DNA of 64,000 nucleotides, taken from contig NZ_WTEY01000003.1 in the NCBI RefSeq assembly GCF_009795805.1, positions 114,117-178,116 of the forward strand, in the 5' to 3' direction. A model generated the notes under the pieces. It was not told where the DNA came from. It saw nothing but the letters and a program-made list of their open reading frames with translations, and searched no databases. Made by a program: the position numbers and the translations under genes. Position 1 is the first letter of the stretch, and the number at the start of each line of letters is the position of its first letter. Source of the DNA: Gilliamella sp. Pra-s52 (GTDB lineage: Bacteria; Pseudomonadota; Gammaproteobacteria; Enterobacterales; Orbaceae). Shown here piece after piece: positions 34,728 through 45,528 of the stretch.

Positions 34728-37406
34728 TTAATTTAGTTGTTCTATCCGACTTGTTCTTTTTTGATCTGACGAAACACTGCGAATAGAAATAGTATCACCT
34801 TTATTAATGGCTACTGGCCCACTATAACGTTTCCAATTTTTCCCGTTATTGGTTGAATATTCGATATTTAACCCTGGGAATACAATATTGGCAATTAATT
34901 TACCGTTTTCGATTTTTGCACCAGGAACAGGTAATCGATAATTTATATTTGCAAGATCAAGTTTAGCCAGTTCTCTTTGTCCAAGTAAATTGGCAAAACG
35001 ATTCCAATCATCAGCTAACACTTTGCTATTCACATAATGTGTTTCCCCTTTTTGATATTGGCGATCTTTTTGATAATCAACTTCCCAATCAGCTTGGTGC
35101 CACGCCCTTTCAGCAACCGCTAGCAAACGAGGAAAAGCCATATATTGCATTTTGTTATCACTACGAATATCTTCAGTCCAAATTTGTGCAGAGAGTCCAT
35201 AAGCACCAGGCCAGTTCATAGTACCTTTAGCCGTAAATGGGTTACCATCACGATCAACCGATGTTTCAGCATTTTGGGGGAGATTGTTAGGCGCAAAGCT
35301 AAATATTTTACGCTCATCATTAAAACGTGTAGCCCAATAATAACCGCTTTCTTTTGGATTGACTTCGTATGGCATATCTAAATAGACATAATCTGGATTA
35401 GAGATAATCACTTGATAACCTTTATTTGTCCATTCATTAACGGAATCAAATCCCCCCCAATATAAGGTGTCCCAAAAGTTAACTGTGACTTTATCGACTG
35501 CAAAAGATTTGGCATTTTCGGCATGTTTCATGCCATCTTGCCACGCTTGCATATGATTAATGCCGTGATCTTTAATAATCGTACTGACTTGTTGTGCAAA
35601 ATAACTTGGTAGATGTTCAATATCTTTTACCTCGCCTTTTGCTACAAAGTTTTGACAAGCTTGTGATTTGGCCCATGGATGATCTTCAATACTTTGATCA
35701 ATCGTGCCTTTAATATTGGTTTTTTCTTTTGCTTGTAGGTCTTGATAGCCAGCGCCTAGACGGATATTTTTAGCTTCATCACCACCAAAATGCCAAGTAT
35801 TAAGTGGTTGTTCTGCTTCAATATGCATTTTTGCAATTTCATCGATAACTTTATTAACAAAGCGTTTAGATGAATTAAGACAAGGATTCAAATAGCTTAA
35901 ACGATTATAAAATTGTACTGTTGTAGTATTGGAGGTATCAGTGGGATCGACTAAACGATACTCATTAGCTTGTTGCTCTTTTCCTTCATTCATTAGACGT
36001 TTGTAACGAGCTTCCATTGATACAATTGCGGCTCTAGCATGTGCAGGCATATCAATTTCAGGTATGACTTCAATAAAACGTGCTTTTGCATATTTGACAA
36101 TCTCAATATAATCATTACGACTTAAAAAACCCGATCCTGTTGTATCACTTTCAGGTCCTGAACCTAATTGCGGTAATAAACAGTTTTGCTCTGTCAAATC
36201 ATGACAACGTTTACTACCAATATCGGTTAATTCTGGTAATCCTGGAATTTCAATTCGCCAACCTTCATCGTCACTTAGGTGAAAATGAAATTTATTCATT
36301 TTATATTTTGCCATTTGATCTAACAAACTTAATATAGCTTGTTTAGATTTAAAATTTCGCCCAATATCAAGCATAATCCCCCGATATGCAAAACGTGGCG
36401 AATCGGCAGCATTTAACATTGGTATTGAATTGGCATGATTTACAGGAATAACAGATAAAATGGATTGAACTGCATAAAAAATTCCAGCTTCATCATAAGC
36501 AGTAATTAATGTCTTATCTTTTTTGATATCTAATTGATAAGCACCAAATTTTCCTTGTTCAAATTGTTTAGGATCAATGGTTGCTTTTATTTGATAACCT
36601 TTTCCCGTCACAGCAATATTTAATGCTTTAAGTTGTCCCTTTAGAATAGCTAAACTATCTTGATTTAAACCATCAAGAATTAAGTTGACACCCTGCTGAC
36701 CAATCGTAACATCTTCTTTATTTATTGTGAATTTGGTTGGTGTTGGTAAAATTTGCCCTCGTAACGATGAATAAGATAATTTATTAATATCAGCGTTATA
36801 CTCAAACCGGTTGGTCGGGGTCATTAAGATATTGTGATCATCAGCGGTTCTTTTCCATTGTTGTTTAATGGGGGCGACAAAAGCCGATAAATTGTCTGAA
36901 CCCGTGTTAGTATTAACAATAATTTTGGGTTTAGCATCGCTTGAAGTGACATACCAACGTGGCATAACATCACTTTCACTTACCATCCAATATTCACCAA
37001 TAATAGGAATATTCACCGTTGCATTAGCAGGGAAACCAGTGAACTTTTCTGTTGGTTCTAACTTATGCAAGTCTCCAGTAATGTGGGTAATTTTAAACTG
37101 TTCATTATTGACATCTAAAATCATTCGAATATTATCAAAATAGATAGCCCAATCTTTATTTTTAATGGCTGAACCTATATTTTTAAGTGAAATCATGACT
37201 TTATTACAAGCAGCCCAATCAGCACCTAGAGCAGAACAATTAACACCGTTGGAACTGGCTTGATTGTCGACCACTTCATAGTTAACACTAAGTTGCGTAC
37301 TAATTGAATCAACAATTTGCTGAGAAGCATATACACATTGGGTTGTACAAATACTTAATAAAGACGTAATAGATGTGGCAAGTAAAGCAATTTTAAACTT
37401 TCTCAT
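34728..37406 (-). CDS. chb: Beta-N-acetylhexosaminidase / chitobiase (GH20)
   Basis: 892 residues. A signal peptide of about 27 residues is followed by a chitobiase-type N-terminal carbohydrate-binding domain, a GH20b domain, and the GH20 barrel with the catalytic Asp-Glu pair in HFGGDEAKNI; FHFHLSDDEGWRIEIPGLPELT is also characteristic. A C-terminal chitobiase/beta-hexosaminidase domain ends the protein. It hydrolyses GlcNAc from the non-reducing end of chitooligosaccharides, probably in the periplasm. It starts 9 bases after chiP, forming an uptake-plus-hydrolysis operon. Confidence 0.93.
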   Translation of the reverse strand: MRKFKIALLATSITSLLSICTTQCVYASQQIVDSISTQLSVNYEVVDNQASSNGVNCSALGADWAACNKVMISLKNIGSAIKNKDWAIYFDNIRMILDVNNEQFKITHITGDLHKLEPTEKFTGFPANATVNIPIIGEYWMVSESDVMPRWYVTSSDAKPKIIVNTNTGSDNLSAFVAPIKQQWKRTADDHNILMTPTNRFEYNADINKLSYSSLRGQILPTPTKFTINKEDVTIGQQGVNLILDGLNQDSLAILKGQLKALNIAVTGKGYQIKATIDPKQFEQGKFGAYQLDIKKDKTLITAYDEAGIFYAVQSILSVIPVNHANSIPMLNAADSPRFAYRGIMLDIGRNFKSKQAILSLLDQMAKYKMNKFHFHLSDDEGWRIEIPGLPELTDIGSKRCHDLTEQNCLLPQLGSGPESDTTGSGFLSRNDYIEIVKYAKARFIEVIPEIDMPAHARAAIVSMEARYKRLMNEGKEQQANEYRLVDPTDTSNTTTVQFYNRLSYLNPCLNSSKRFVNKVIDEIAKMHIEAEQPLNTWHFGGDEAKNIRLGAGYQDLQAKEKTNIKGTIDQSIEDHPWAKSQACQNFVAKGEVKDIEHLPSYFAQQVSTIIKDHGINHMQAWQDGMKHAENAKSFAVDKVTVNFWDTLYWGGFDSVNEWTNKGYQVIISNPDYVYLDMPYEVNPKESGYYWATRFNDERKIFSFAPNNLPQNAETSVDRDGNPFTAKGTMNWPGAYGLSAQIWTEDIRSDNKMQYMAFPRLLAVAERAWHQADWEVDYQKDRQYQKGETHYVNSKVLADDWNRFANLLGQRELAKLDLANINYRLPVPGAKIENGKLIANIVFPGLNIEYSTNNGKNWKRYSGPVAINKGDTISIRSVSSDQKRTSRIEQLN

Positions 37407-37415
37407 AATATTAAC

Positions 37416-38837
37416 CTATTTTTGTTTAGCACTAAAAGCAGTGAATGGAATGGTGACAATGAATTTAATATCACGTTCATCTTGGAAGATATTGCCATAT
37501 CCACCGCCCCAACTTGGTATATTTGAATGATTGTTATATTTGGTATAGTGCAACTGGAAAGCCGTATCTTTTGCCCAACTATCTTGCACGGTATATCCCA
37601 AATCAAAATTGTACGCAGATTCAATCAAACGTTGTTTTTGATTGAATTGTCGATTAGTACTTGGTTTTGCATCCCAACCATATGCATAAGATGCACCTGT
37701 TTTCCAACCTGCTAAATAACGAGATAAATGACTTAAATCATAAGTTACTTCAGCAAATACTGCTTTTTCACCATTGGCATTAAAGTCAGAACGTGAATTC
37801 CACCACACATCTAAGCGACCATTTGATGAGGCATAATCAGGAGTCATACGTTGTAAAAAAAATCCTTGCTCGCCTTCGGCTTTAACAGAAACGCCTTCAA
37901 GTCGAAGACCAACAGGACCAACTTGATAACCTAATGTAGCCGCTTGTAACCATGCTAAACCATCGTACACATCTTTGCCTTTATGAGACTGATCTTTAGC
38001 GCCATAAAATTGATAAGTCATGATTAGCGGATTATCAAAAACATCCGTTTGATAAGACGCTTTGCCAAAAAATTGATTCATATAATTTTGTGCTTGGCCA
38101 AATGCACTTTCTAATACTAAATTATTTTTAAAGTCATACTTCAAACCTGCTGAGTGTAAAAAATCAATTTTTTTACCTTTTCCCCATTGTTTGAATTCAT
38201 AAAGTCGTTTATACCAAGGTGCTTTATATTTATCACTCCACATATATGACATTGATAATGACCCAGAGCTATCAAAATCAAGCGTTGACCCTATTTCAAA
38301 TCCACGATAAGTACCTGGTAATAAACTCCAATGAGGAGCAAGTAACGTTTGTCCTGATGGCTGAATATAACCCGCTTTTATCCAAAATAGTTCATCAATT
38401 TTAAAATTAGCTTGTGCTTTATAAAAGCTAAGTCCACTGACATCTTTTTTCCAATCTTCATCCCAACGAGTATGTGCGCCACTAAATCCAATTTCATTCG
38501 GGTGACCATTACCACCATTACTGACCTCCCAAGCACCATAACCACCTAGTTCAATAGCTAATTTATCGGCAATATAGCCTGATTTAAAATCTAAATTAGT
38601 GTTGAATGAAGTGTGTCTTAGATTTTTTTCATACTTATGTGTATCAATATCTTTGCGTTCACGATCTCGATTCCAAAAAAATACTTTACCTGTTAATGAA
38701 GAATCATCGATAAAATGATTTTCATAGGTAGCATAAACAGGAATGGCACTAGTCAAAATAGATAAGGATAAGGATAAAATCAATTTAGTTAAATGATTAA
38801 ATGGACAAGGTTTTATTTGTGCATTATAGGTATTCAT
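37416..38837 (-). CDS. chiP: Chitoporin ChiP (OprD family)
   Basis: 473 residues. After a signal peptide (about residues 1-36) the mature protein reads FIDDSSLTGKVFFWNRDRERKD, very like E. coli ChiP, and shares YIQPSGQTLLAPHWSLLPGTY, DYASSNGRLDVWWNSRSDF and SWGGGYGNIFQDERDIKFIV. OprD-type porins form monomeric or trimeric outer-membrane barrels. The product should let chitooligosaccharides cross the outer membrane for cleavage by the downstream chitobiase. It is the first gene of the chiP-chb operon. A CRP-like site lies about 220 bases upstream. Confidence 0.95.
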   Translation of the reverse strand: MNTYNAQIKPCPFNHLTKLILSLSLSILTSAIPVYATYENHFIDDSSLTGKVFFWNRDRERKDIDTHKYEKNLRHTSFNTNLDFKSGYIADKLAIELGGYGAWEVSNGGNGHPNEIGFSGAHTRWDEDWKKDVSGLSFYKAQANFKIDELFWIKAGYIQPSGQTLLAPHWSLLPGTYRGFEIGSTLDFDSSGSLSMSYMWSDKYKAPWYKRLYEFKQWGKGKKIDFLHSAGLKYDFKNNLVLESAFGQAQNYMNQFFGKASYQTDVFDNPLIMTYQFYGAKDQSHKGKDVYDGLAWLQAATLGYQVGPVGLRLEGVSVKAEGEQGFFLQRMTPDYASSNGRLDVWWNSRSDFNANGEKAVFAEVTYDLSHLSRYLAGWKTGASYAYGWDAKPSTNRQFNQKQRLIESAYNFDLGYTVQDSWAKDTAFQLHYTKYNNHSNIPSWGGGYGNIFQDERDIKFIVTIPFTAFSAKQK

Positions 38838-39358
38838 ATTTGTTTTCCTAAAATGATGAAATTATGCTGTTTAACTTTAAAAAACATAACAACATGATTT
38901 TATTAATAAATTAAACTTAAAATTAACTTTTATTTTAAATGTTTAAAGCCTAAGCTATATTTGGGTGGCACATTTAAGTTCAGATACAACATAAATATGC
39001 ATTTTTATAATGCATAAACATATTTTATCTAGCAAATTAAACAATCTAAATCGTGATCAAAATCACTAAAAAAATCGATTTTTATGCAAATTTTTAGATA
39101 AAAATCACAACTTTTTTCATCTTAAAAAATAACATAGCAAGCTTTTTGGAAAATAAATGAGAAATATTTATATTAATATTCTAGTTAAAATAAATAAGAT
39201 TAAAATAATAAGTGATAGGAAAATATAAAATTTTGACATGTCATGGCTAAAATACTGTTAAAAACTAATAAGGTGTTTTACCTTCGTTGCTCAAATCACT
39301 ATAAACAACATGAATAATTTCTATAGATTAATAACGCAAAATAATTACATAATCAAAT
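38838..39358. other. Long gene-free region upstream of chiP
   Basis: More than 500 bases with no coding potential between kdsA and chiP. It holds the CRP-like site at 39049-39070, AT-rich promoter-like sequence and a poly-A/T character. The length is unusual for this compact region, which suggests extended regulation of chiP or a missed small RNA. Confidence 0.5.
39049..39070. promoter_or_regulatory. CRP-like binding site upstream of chiP
   Basis: The core GTGATCAAAATCAC (39053-39066) is the two-half CRP pattern TGTGA-N6-TCACA with the outer T and A each replaced; both GTGA and TCAC halves are exact. It is centred about 220 bases before the chiP start codon on the opposite strand. CRP control of a sugar-uptake porin is expected, but binding here is inferred. 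Confidence 0.55.
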
Positions 39359-39391
39359 AAAAAAGAGAAACCACATATAGTTTTCTCTTTT
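39359..39391 (-). terminator. Terminator after kdsA
   Basis: AAGAGAAA and TTTCTCTT form a stem with a loop of about 10 bases, followed on the minus strand by TTTTATT. It lies about 75 bases after the kdsA stop codon. Confidence 0.75.
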
Positions 39392-39465
39392 TTTATTAAT
39401 ATGGTAAAAATACCGTTTAATTGATAATAAATAACATTTTTTTAGCTAATTGCTTAATAAAAGCT

Positions 39466-40332
<867 letters not shown>

Positions 40333-40336
40333 CTAG

Positions 40337-41173
40337 TTAGGGTTTAAACCAGCGACCAAGAGTAACTCTATCATTACCACTATAGTCGGTAAAGGTTTCT
40401 ACTAATTGAAATCCGTGTTGTTTAAAAATGGTTTGTACTGCTTCGCCTTGTTTCCAGCCATGTTCTATTAGTAACCAACCATATTGATTTAAGTGTTTAG
40501 TTGCGCCTTGTACAATAAGTTTTATATCAGCTAAACCATCATCTTCTGAAACTAATGCACTTCTTGGTTCATAACGAACATCACCTTGTGATAAGTGAAT
40601 ATCAGTTGGTTCGATATAAGGTGGATTACTGACAATCATTGAAAATTTACGGTTTTTTATTGGTTTATACCAATCACCTTGTAAAAAATAGACATTATTT
40701 ACCCCTATTTGAGCTGCATTTTGTTGCGCTAATATTAGAGCATCTTTACTTTTTTCAATGGCGGTAAATAAGCAGTCTTGGCGTTCAGTTGCCATAGCAA
40801 TCACTATCGCCCCAGTGCCAGTACCAAGATCCAATACTTCACAAGGTACTTTAGGTAAATATTCTAAACTTAGTTCGACTAATTTTTCAGTATCAGGCCT
40901 AGGTATTAACGTTGCACTGGAGACATTAAATTTCAAAGACCAAAACTCTTTTTCGCCAGTAATATAAGCAATAGGCTCACCATTTTTCCTGCGTTCTAAA
41001 CATTCAGATAAAGCGATCAATTCTTCATCAGTTAGCAATGTTTCACTGAACGCCATTAAAAATGTCCGCGTTTTTTGCGTAACAAAACTCAGTAAAATTT
41101 CAGCATCTCGCTTTGGGCTTTCACTATCTGTTAAGGTTTGAGATGCACTTTTAAGCCATTGTAAATAGGTCAT
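40337..41173 (-). CDS. prmC: Release factor glutamine methyltransferase PrmC
   Basis: 278 residues with a helical N-terminal domain and a SAM-dependent methyltransferase domain: motif [15 protein letters not shown], and the catalytic NPPY in VSNPPYIEP. It methylates the GGQ glutamine of release factors. Its start codon overlaps the prfA stop by 4 bases (ATGA), showing translational coupling with its substrate's gene. Confidence 0.95.
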   Translation of the reverse strand: MTYLQWLKSASQTLTDSESPKRDAEILLSFVTQKTRTFLMAFSETLLTDEELIALSECLERRKNGEPIAYITGEKEFWSLKFNVSSATLIPRPDTEKLVELSLEYLPKVPCEVLDLGTGTGAIVIAMATERQDCLFTAIEKSKDALILAQQNAAQIGVNNVYFLQGDWYKPIKNRKFSMIVSNPPYIEPTDIHLSQGDVRYEPRSALVSEDDGLADIKLIVQGATKHLNQYGWLLIEHGWKQGEAVQTIFKQHGFQLVETFTDYSGNDRVTLGRWFKP

Positions 41174-42255
41174 TCATCTTGTTCCGATAAAGCGGCTAAT
41201 TGATCGGCTTGATATTCTTGTACAATTGGTTCGATCAACATGTCTAACTTCCCTTCCATAACTTCATCCAAACGGTAAAGCGTTAGGTTAATTCGATGAT
41301 CAGTAACACGACCTTGTGGATAATTATATGTTCTGATTCTATCTGAACGATCACCCGAACCTAATAAATTACGTCTTGTAGATGCTTCTTCTTGTTGGCG
41401 TTTACGTAGTTCCGCATCTTGAATACGAGCGGCTAAAACTGACATCGCTTTAGCTCTGTTTTTATGTTGCGATCGCTCATCTTGACATTCAACAACGATG
41501 CCCGTAGGAATGTGGGTAATACGAATAGCAGAATCTGTTGTATTAACATGCTGACCACCGGCTCCAGATGAGCGATAGGTATCAATTTTTAAATCAGCTG
41601 GGTTGATTTCAGGCATTTCTGCTTCAGGGACTTCTGGTAAAACAGCAACAGTACAAGCAGAAGTATGAATTCGACCTTGTGATTCGGTTTCTGGCACACG
41701 CTGAACTCGGTGTCCACCCGATTCGAATTTCAAATGACCATACACCCCATCACCACTTACTAACATAATGACTTCTTTATAACCGCCATGTTCGCCATCA
41801 TTTGCACTCATAATTTCAACACGCCAATTGCGTGATTCGGCAAATCTTGTATACATTCGGGCTAAGTCACCAGCAAAAATAGCCGCTTCATCACCACCCG
41901 TTCCTGCTCTAACTTCAACAAAGCAGTTATAATCGTCATTGGGATCTTTTGGTAATAATAGTACTTGTAATTGTGTTTCTTGTTCTTCAACCCGACTAAG
42001 TGCTTCGTTGAGTTCTTCTTGTGCCATTTCGCTCATTTCAGGGTCAGACAGCATCATTTTGGCTGTTTCAATATCCTCTTGGGTTTGCTTCCAATCGGTA
42101 AAACACTTAACTACACCAGTTAATTGTGAATATTCTTTAGACAAAGTGCGAAAGCGATTTTGATCGGCAATAACCGAAGCATCAGACAATAGAGCTTGAA
42201 CTTCTTCATAACGCTCTTGTAGCGTTTCTAACTTACTGATAATTGAAGATTTCAT
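41170..42255 (-). CDS. prfA: Peptide chain release factor 1
   Basis: 361 residues, standard length. The GGQ catalytic motif is in [15 protein letters not shown], and the stop-codon recognition tripeptide is PET in [14 protein letters not shown], one of the accepted RF1 variants (E. coli has PAT). It terminates at UAA and UAG. It heads prfA-prmC-kdsA. In E. coli hemA precedes prfA; here the upstream gene is on the far side of a terminator and is lpdA. Confidence 0.96.
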   Translation of the reverse strand: MKSSIISKLETLQERYEEVQALLSDASVIADQNRFRTLSKEYSQLTGVVKCFTDWKQTQEDIETAKMMLSDPEMSEMAQEELNEALSRVEEQETQLQVLLLPKDPNDDYNCFVEVRAGTGGDEAAIFAGDLARMYTRFAESRNWRVEIMSANDGEHGGYKEVIMLVSGDGVYGHLKFESGGHRVQRVPETESQGRIHTSACTVAVLPEVPEAEMPEINPADLKIDTYRSSGAGGQHVNTTDSAIRITHIPTGIVVECQDERSQHKNRAKAMSVLAARIQDAELRKRQQEEASTRRNLLGSGDRSDRIRTYNYPQGRVTDHRINLTLYRLDEVMEGKLDMLIEPIVQEYQADQLAALSEQDE

Positions 42256-42416
42256 AAAAATATATTTTTATAGAGATTAGTTGAATTTGCGTGGCATTAT
42301 ATACTTAATTGCCTTGAAAATATAGTTTAGGCTTGTTATCAAAAAGTTATCTCTAATCATTGCATAAGAAATCAATAATAAAACGATTGAATAAGATGAA
42401 AATTTTATAACTAATA

Positions 42417-42448
42417 AAAATGCCGTTAGTTTAAACTAACGGCATTTT
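42417..42448. terminator. Bidirectional-looking terminator after lpdA
   Basis: A perfect 16-bp palindrome built on AAAATGCCGTTAGTTT and its complement, ending in TTTTAT on one side and preceded by AAAA on the other. It lies 28 bases after the lpdA stop codon and closes the pyruvate dehydrogenase operon. Confidence 0.9.
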
Positions 42449-42475
42449 ATTAAGTAAATAAATTATTTATTGTTA

Positions 42476-43900
42476 CTATTTCTTCTTCGCTTTAGCATTT
42501 GGTAAATCAGTGACAGAGCCTTCATAAATTTCAGAGGCTAAGCCAATTGATTCATGCAATGTTGGGTGAGCATGAATTGTTAATGCAATATCTTCGGCAT
42601 CACAACCCATTTCGACAGCTAAGGTGATTTCACCAAGTAATTCACCGCCATTTGCGCCAACAACTGCACCACCTAATAGGCGATTATCTGCTTTATTGAA
42701 GATCAGTTTTGTCATCCCTTCAGAGCAATCAGAAGCGATAGCTCGTCCTGAAGCTGCCCATGGGAAGATTGATACTTCATAATCAATACCTTTTTCTTTC
42801 GCTTCTTTTTCAGTTAAACCAACCCAAGCAACTTCGGGCTCAGTATAAGCGATAGAAGGAATGGTTTTTGGATCAAAGAAGTGTTTTTTACCTGCAATCA
42901 CTTCGGCAGCCACATGACCTTCGTGTACGCCTTTGTGCGCAAGCATTGGTTGACCAACAATATCTCCAATTGCATAGATATGTGGAACATTGGTACGCAT
43001 CTGTTTATCGACTTCAATAAATCCGCGTTCGGTAACATTAACGCCTGCTTTTTCTGCACTAATTAATTTACCATTTGGTGTACGACCAATAGCCACTAAT
43101 ACCGCATCATAAGTATGGGTTTCGGTGGTACCGTCTTTCTTTTCCATGGTGACATAAATAGCATCATGTTTTGCTTCAACGGTAGTAACTTTAGTTTCCA
43201 ATCGTAAAGTGAATTTCTTTTGGATCTGTTTAGTAAAGACTTTAATCACGTCTTTATCGGCAGCCGGAATCACTTGGTCAAACATTTCAACTACATCAAC
43301 TTCTGAACCAAGCGCATGGTATACAGTCCCCATTTCAAGACCTATAATTCCACCACCCATTAATAATAATTTTTTAGGAATAGTGGTTAAGGCTAAGGCA
43401 TCTGTAGAATCCCAAATACGAGGATCATCATGCGGAATAAAAGGCAACTTAATTGGACGAGAACCCGCTGCAATAATTGCATTATCAAAGGTGATTTTAG
43501 TAATTCCTTTTGAAGATGTCACATCCATGGTATGACTACCTGTAAATTGAGCTTCACCTTGAATCACATTGACTTTGCGCATTTTTGCCATACCGGCAAG
43601 TCCATTAGTTAGCTGGCTTATAACTTTTTCCTTCCAACCTCGGACTTTATCAAGTTCCAATCTAGGTGTACCAAAGTGGATACCATGTTCGGTTAATGAT
43701 TTGGCTTCATCCATTACTTTAGCAACATGAAGCAATGCTTTTGATGGAATACAGCCTACATTTAAACAAACACCACCAAGTGTTGAATAACGTTCAACAA
43801 GAGTAACTTCTAATCCAAGATCGGCTGCACGGAACGCAGCGGAATACCCCGCTGGTCCTGCACCCAAAACAACAACTTGAGTTTTAACTTCTTGACTCAT
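42476..43900 (-). CDS. lpdA: Dihydrolipoamide dehydrogenase (E3)
   Basis: 474 residues. It has the FAD-binding VLGAGPAGYSAAFRAADLG, the redox-active disulfide in GGVCLNVGCIPSK, an NAD-binding GGGIIGLEMGT, and the C-terminal His-Glu pair in HAHPTLHES. It reoxidises dihydrolipoyl groups in pyruvate and 2-oxoglutarate dehydrogenase complexes. It lies 11 bases after aceF and closes the aceE-aceF-lpdA operon. Confidence 0.96.
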   Translation of the reverse strand: MSQEVKTQVVVLGAGPAGYSAAFRAADLGLEVTLVERYSTLGGVCLNVGCIPSKALLHVAKVMDEAKSLTEHGIHFGTPRLELDKVRGWKEKVISQLTNGLAGMAKMRKVNVIQGEAQFTGSHTMDVTSSKGITKITFDNAIIAAGSRPIKLPFIPHDDPRIWDSTDALALTTIPKKLLLMGGGIIGLEMGTVYHALGSEVDVVEMFDQVIPAADKDVIKVFTKQIQKKFTLRLETKVTTVEAKHDAIYVTMEKKDGTTETHTYDAVLVAIGRTPNGKLISAEKAGVNVTERGFIEVDKQMRTNVPHIYAIGDIVGQPMLAHKGVHEGHVAAEVIAGKKHFFDPKTIPSIAYTEPEVAWVGLTEKEAKEKGIDYEVSIFPWAASGRAIASDCSEGMTKLIFNKADNRLLGGAVVGANGGELLGEITLAVEMGCDAEDIALTIHAHPTLHESIGLASEIYEGSVTDLPNAKAKKK

Positions 43901-43911
43901 AATATTTCCTC

Positions 43912-45516
43912 CTACATCACTAAACGACGTAAGTCGGATAAGACGTTAACAATATGGCTTAAGAAACGCGCGCCATCAGCGCCATCAATCACACGGTGAT
44001 CAAATGATAATGATAAAGGTAACATTAAGCGTGGTGTAAACTCTTTACCATTCCAAACTGGTTTCATGCTAGAGCGAGATACACCTAAAATACCGACTTC
44101 TGGCGCATTAACAATTGGTGTAAATGAGGTTGTACCAATACCACCAAGACTAGAAATAGTGAAGCAGCCACCTTGCATATCGCTACCAGTTAATTTACCT
44201 TCACGTGCTTTTTTAGAAATTGCAGCAAGTTCACGAGAAAGCTCAACAATACCCTTTTTATCAACATCTTTAAATACTGGCACGACAAGACCATTTGGTG
44301 TATCAACAGCAACACCAATATTAATGTATTTTTTGATAATTAAGGTTTGGGCATCTTCAGATAATGAGCTATTAAAGCGTGGATAGGCTGTTAATGCACT
44401 TGCTACCGCTTTCATGATAAACACAAGTGGCGTGATCTTAAGATCAAGTTTCTTCTTGTCTGCTTCTGCATTTTGTTGCTTACGGAATGCTTCTAAATCA
44501 GTAATATCCGTTTCATCAAATTCTGTCACATGCGGAATCATTACCCAGTTACGGTGTAAATTGGCACCTGAGACTTTTTGGATCTTCGTTAATGGTAAGC
44601 TTTCAACTTCACCAAATTTACTGAAATCAACTTTAGGCCATGGTAATAAACCAGGTAATGCACCACCAGTAGCACCACTTTCAATTTGTTTTACCGCATT
44701 TTTTACATAAGTTTGAATGTCTTCACGTAAGATACGATGTTTAGGCCCCGTTGCAGTAACTTTAGCTAGATTAACACCAAATTCACGTGCTAAACGTCGA
44801 ACCGATGGTGTTGCATGTGCATAGGCATCATTTTCGACAAAATCGTTACCTGCTGGCGTTGCTGCCACAGCGGCTGTCACTGGTGCACTACTACTTGTAA
44901 CAGGTGCTGCTGGTGCTGGTTTTTCAGCCACAGCAGGAGCTGCGTTAGCAACTGTAGCAGGAGCATTACTTGCAACAGTTTCAAATTCCATAATTTTGGA
45001 ACCTGTTTTTACTTTATCGCCCACTTTTACCGTAATGCTTTTAACTGTACCGGCAATAGTTGCAGGAATTTCCATTGACGCTTTATCACCCTCAACAGTA
45101 ATTAACGAATCATCAACAGATATAGTATCACCTACTTTTACCAAGATTTCGGTCACTTCAACTTCGTCACCACCGATATCAGGTACATTAACATCAACCG
45201 TTTGGCTAGCTGTCGCCACCGCAGGTGCTACTTCAGATTTTGGTGCTTCTTGTGCTGGAGCAGGAGCAGCCGATGCAACTCCGCCCTCTTCATCAAAGAC
45301 CATGATGTCAACACCTGTTTTGACTTTATCACCAATTTTTACTGAAATGGATTTGACAATACCAGCTTGTGGGGCTGGAATTTCCATTGACGCTTTGTCA
45401 CCTTCGACAGTCATGATTGACTGATCTGCTTCAACTTTATCACCAACATTAACCAGAATTTCGGTCACTTCTACTTCATCACCACCGATATCAGGTAATT
45501 TAATTTGAATACTCAT
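43912..45516 (-). CDS. aceF: Pyruvate dehydrogenase E2, dihydrolipoamide acetyltransferase
   Basis: 534 residues. Two lipoyl domains are visible, with lipoyl lysines at about Lys41 and Lys145 in [10 protein letters not shown], each followed by an Ala/Pro-rich linker. A peripheral-subunit-binding domain ([17 protein letters not shown]) and the catalytic domain ending in [12 protein letters not shown] follow. E. coli AceF has three lipoyl domains in 630 residues; this one has two, a difference of one repeat. The operon order aceE-aceF-lpdA is intact. Confidence 0.96.
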   Translation of the reverse strand: MSIQIKLPDIGGDEVEVTEILVNVGDKVEADQSIMTVEGDKASMEIPAPQAGIVKSISVKIGDKVKTGVDIMVFDEEGGVASAAPAPAQEAPKSEVAPAVATASQTVDVNVPDIGGDEVEVTEILVKVGDTISVDDSLITVEGDKASMEIPATIAGTVKSITVKVGDKVKTGSKIMEFETVASNAPATVANAAPAVAEKPAPAAPVTSSSAPVTAAVAATPAGNDFVENDAYAHATPSVRRLAREFGVNLAKVTATGPKHRILREDIQTYVKNAVKQIESGATGGALPGLLPWPKVDFSKFGEVESLPLTKIQKVSGANLHRNWVMIPHVTEFDETDITDLEAFRKQQNAEADKKKLDLKITPLVFIMKAVASALTAYPRFNSSLSEDAQTLIIKKYINIGVAVDTPNGLVVPVFKDVDKKGIVELSRELAAISKKAREGKLTGSDMQGGCFTISSLGGIGTTSFTPIVNAPEVGILGVSRSSMKPVWNGKEFTPRLMLPLSLSFDHRVIDGADGARFLSHIVNVLSDLRRLVM

Positions 45517-45528
45517 TATGACAACCTC

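Noticed and set aside
41690..41720. An aberrant RF1 recognition motif (PET instead of PAT).
   Set aside because: PET is a known natural variant of the RF1 tripeptide in other bacteria, so this is not evidence of altered stop decoding.
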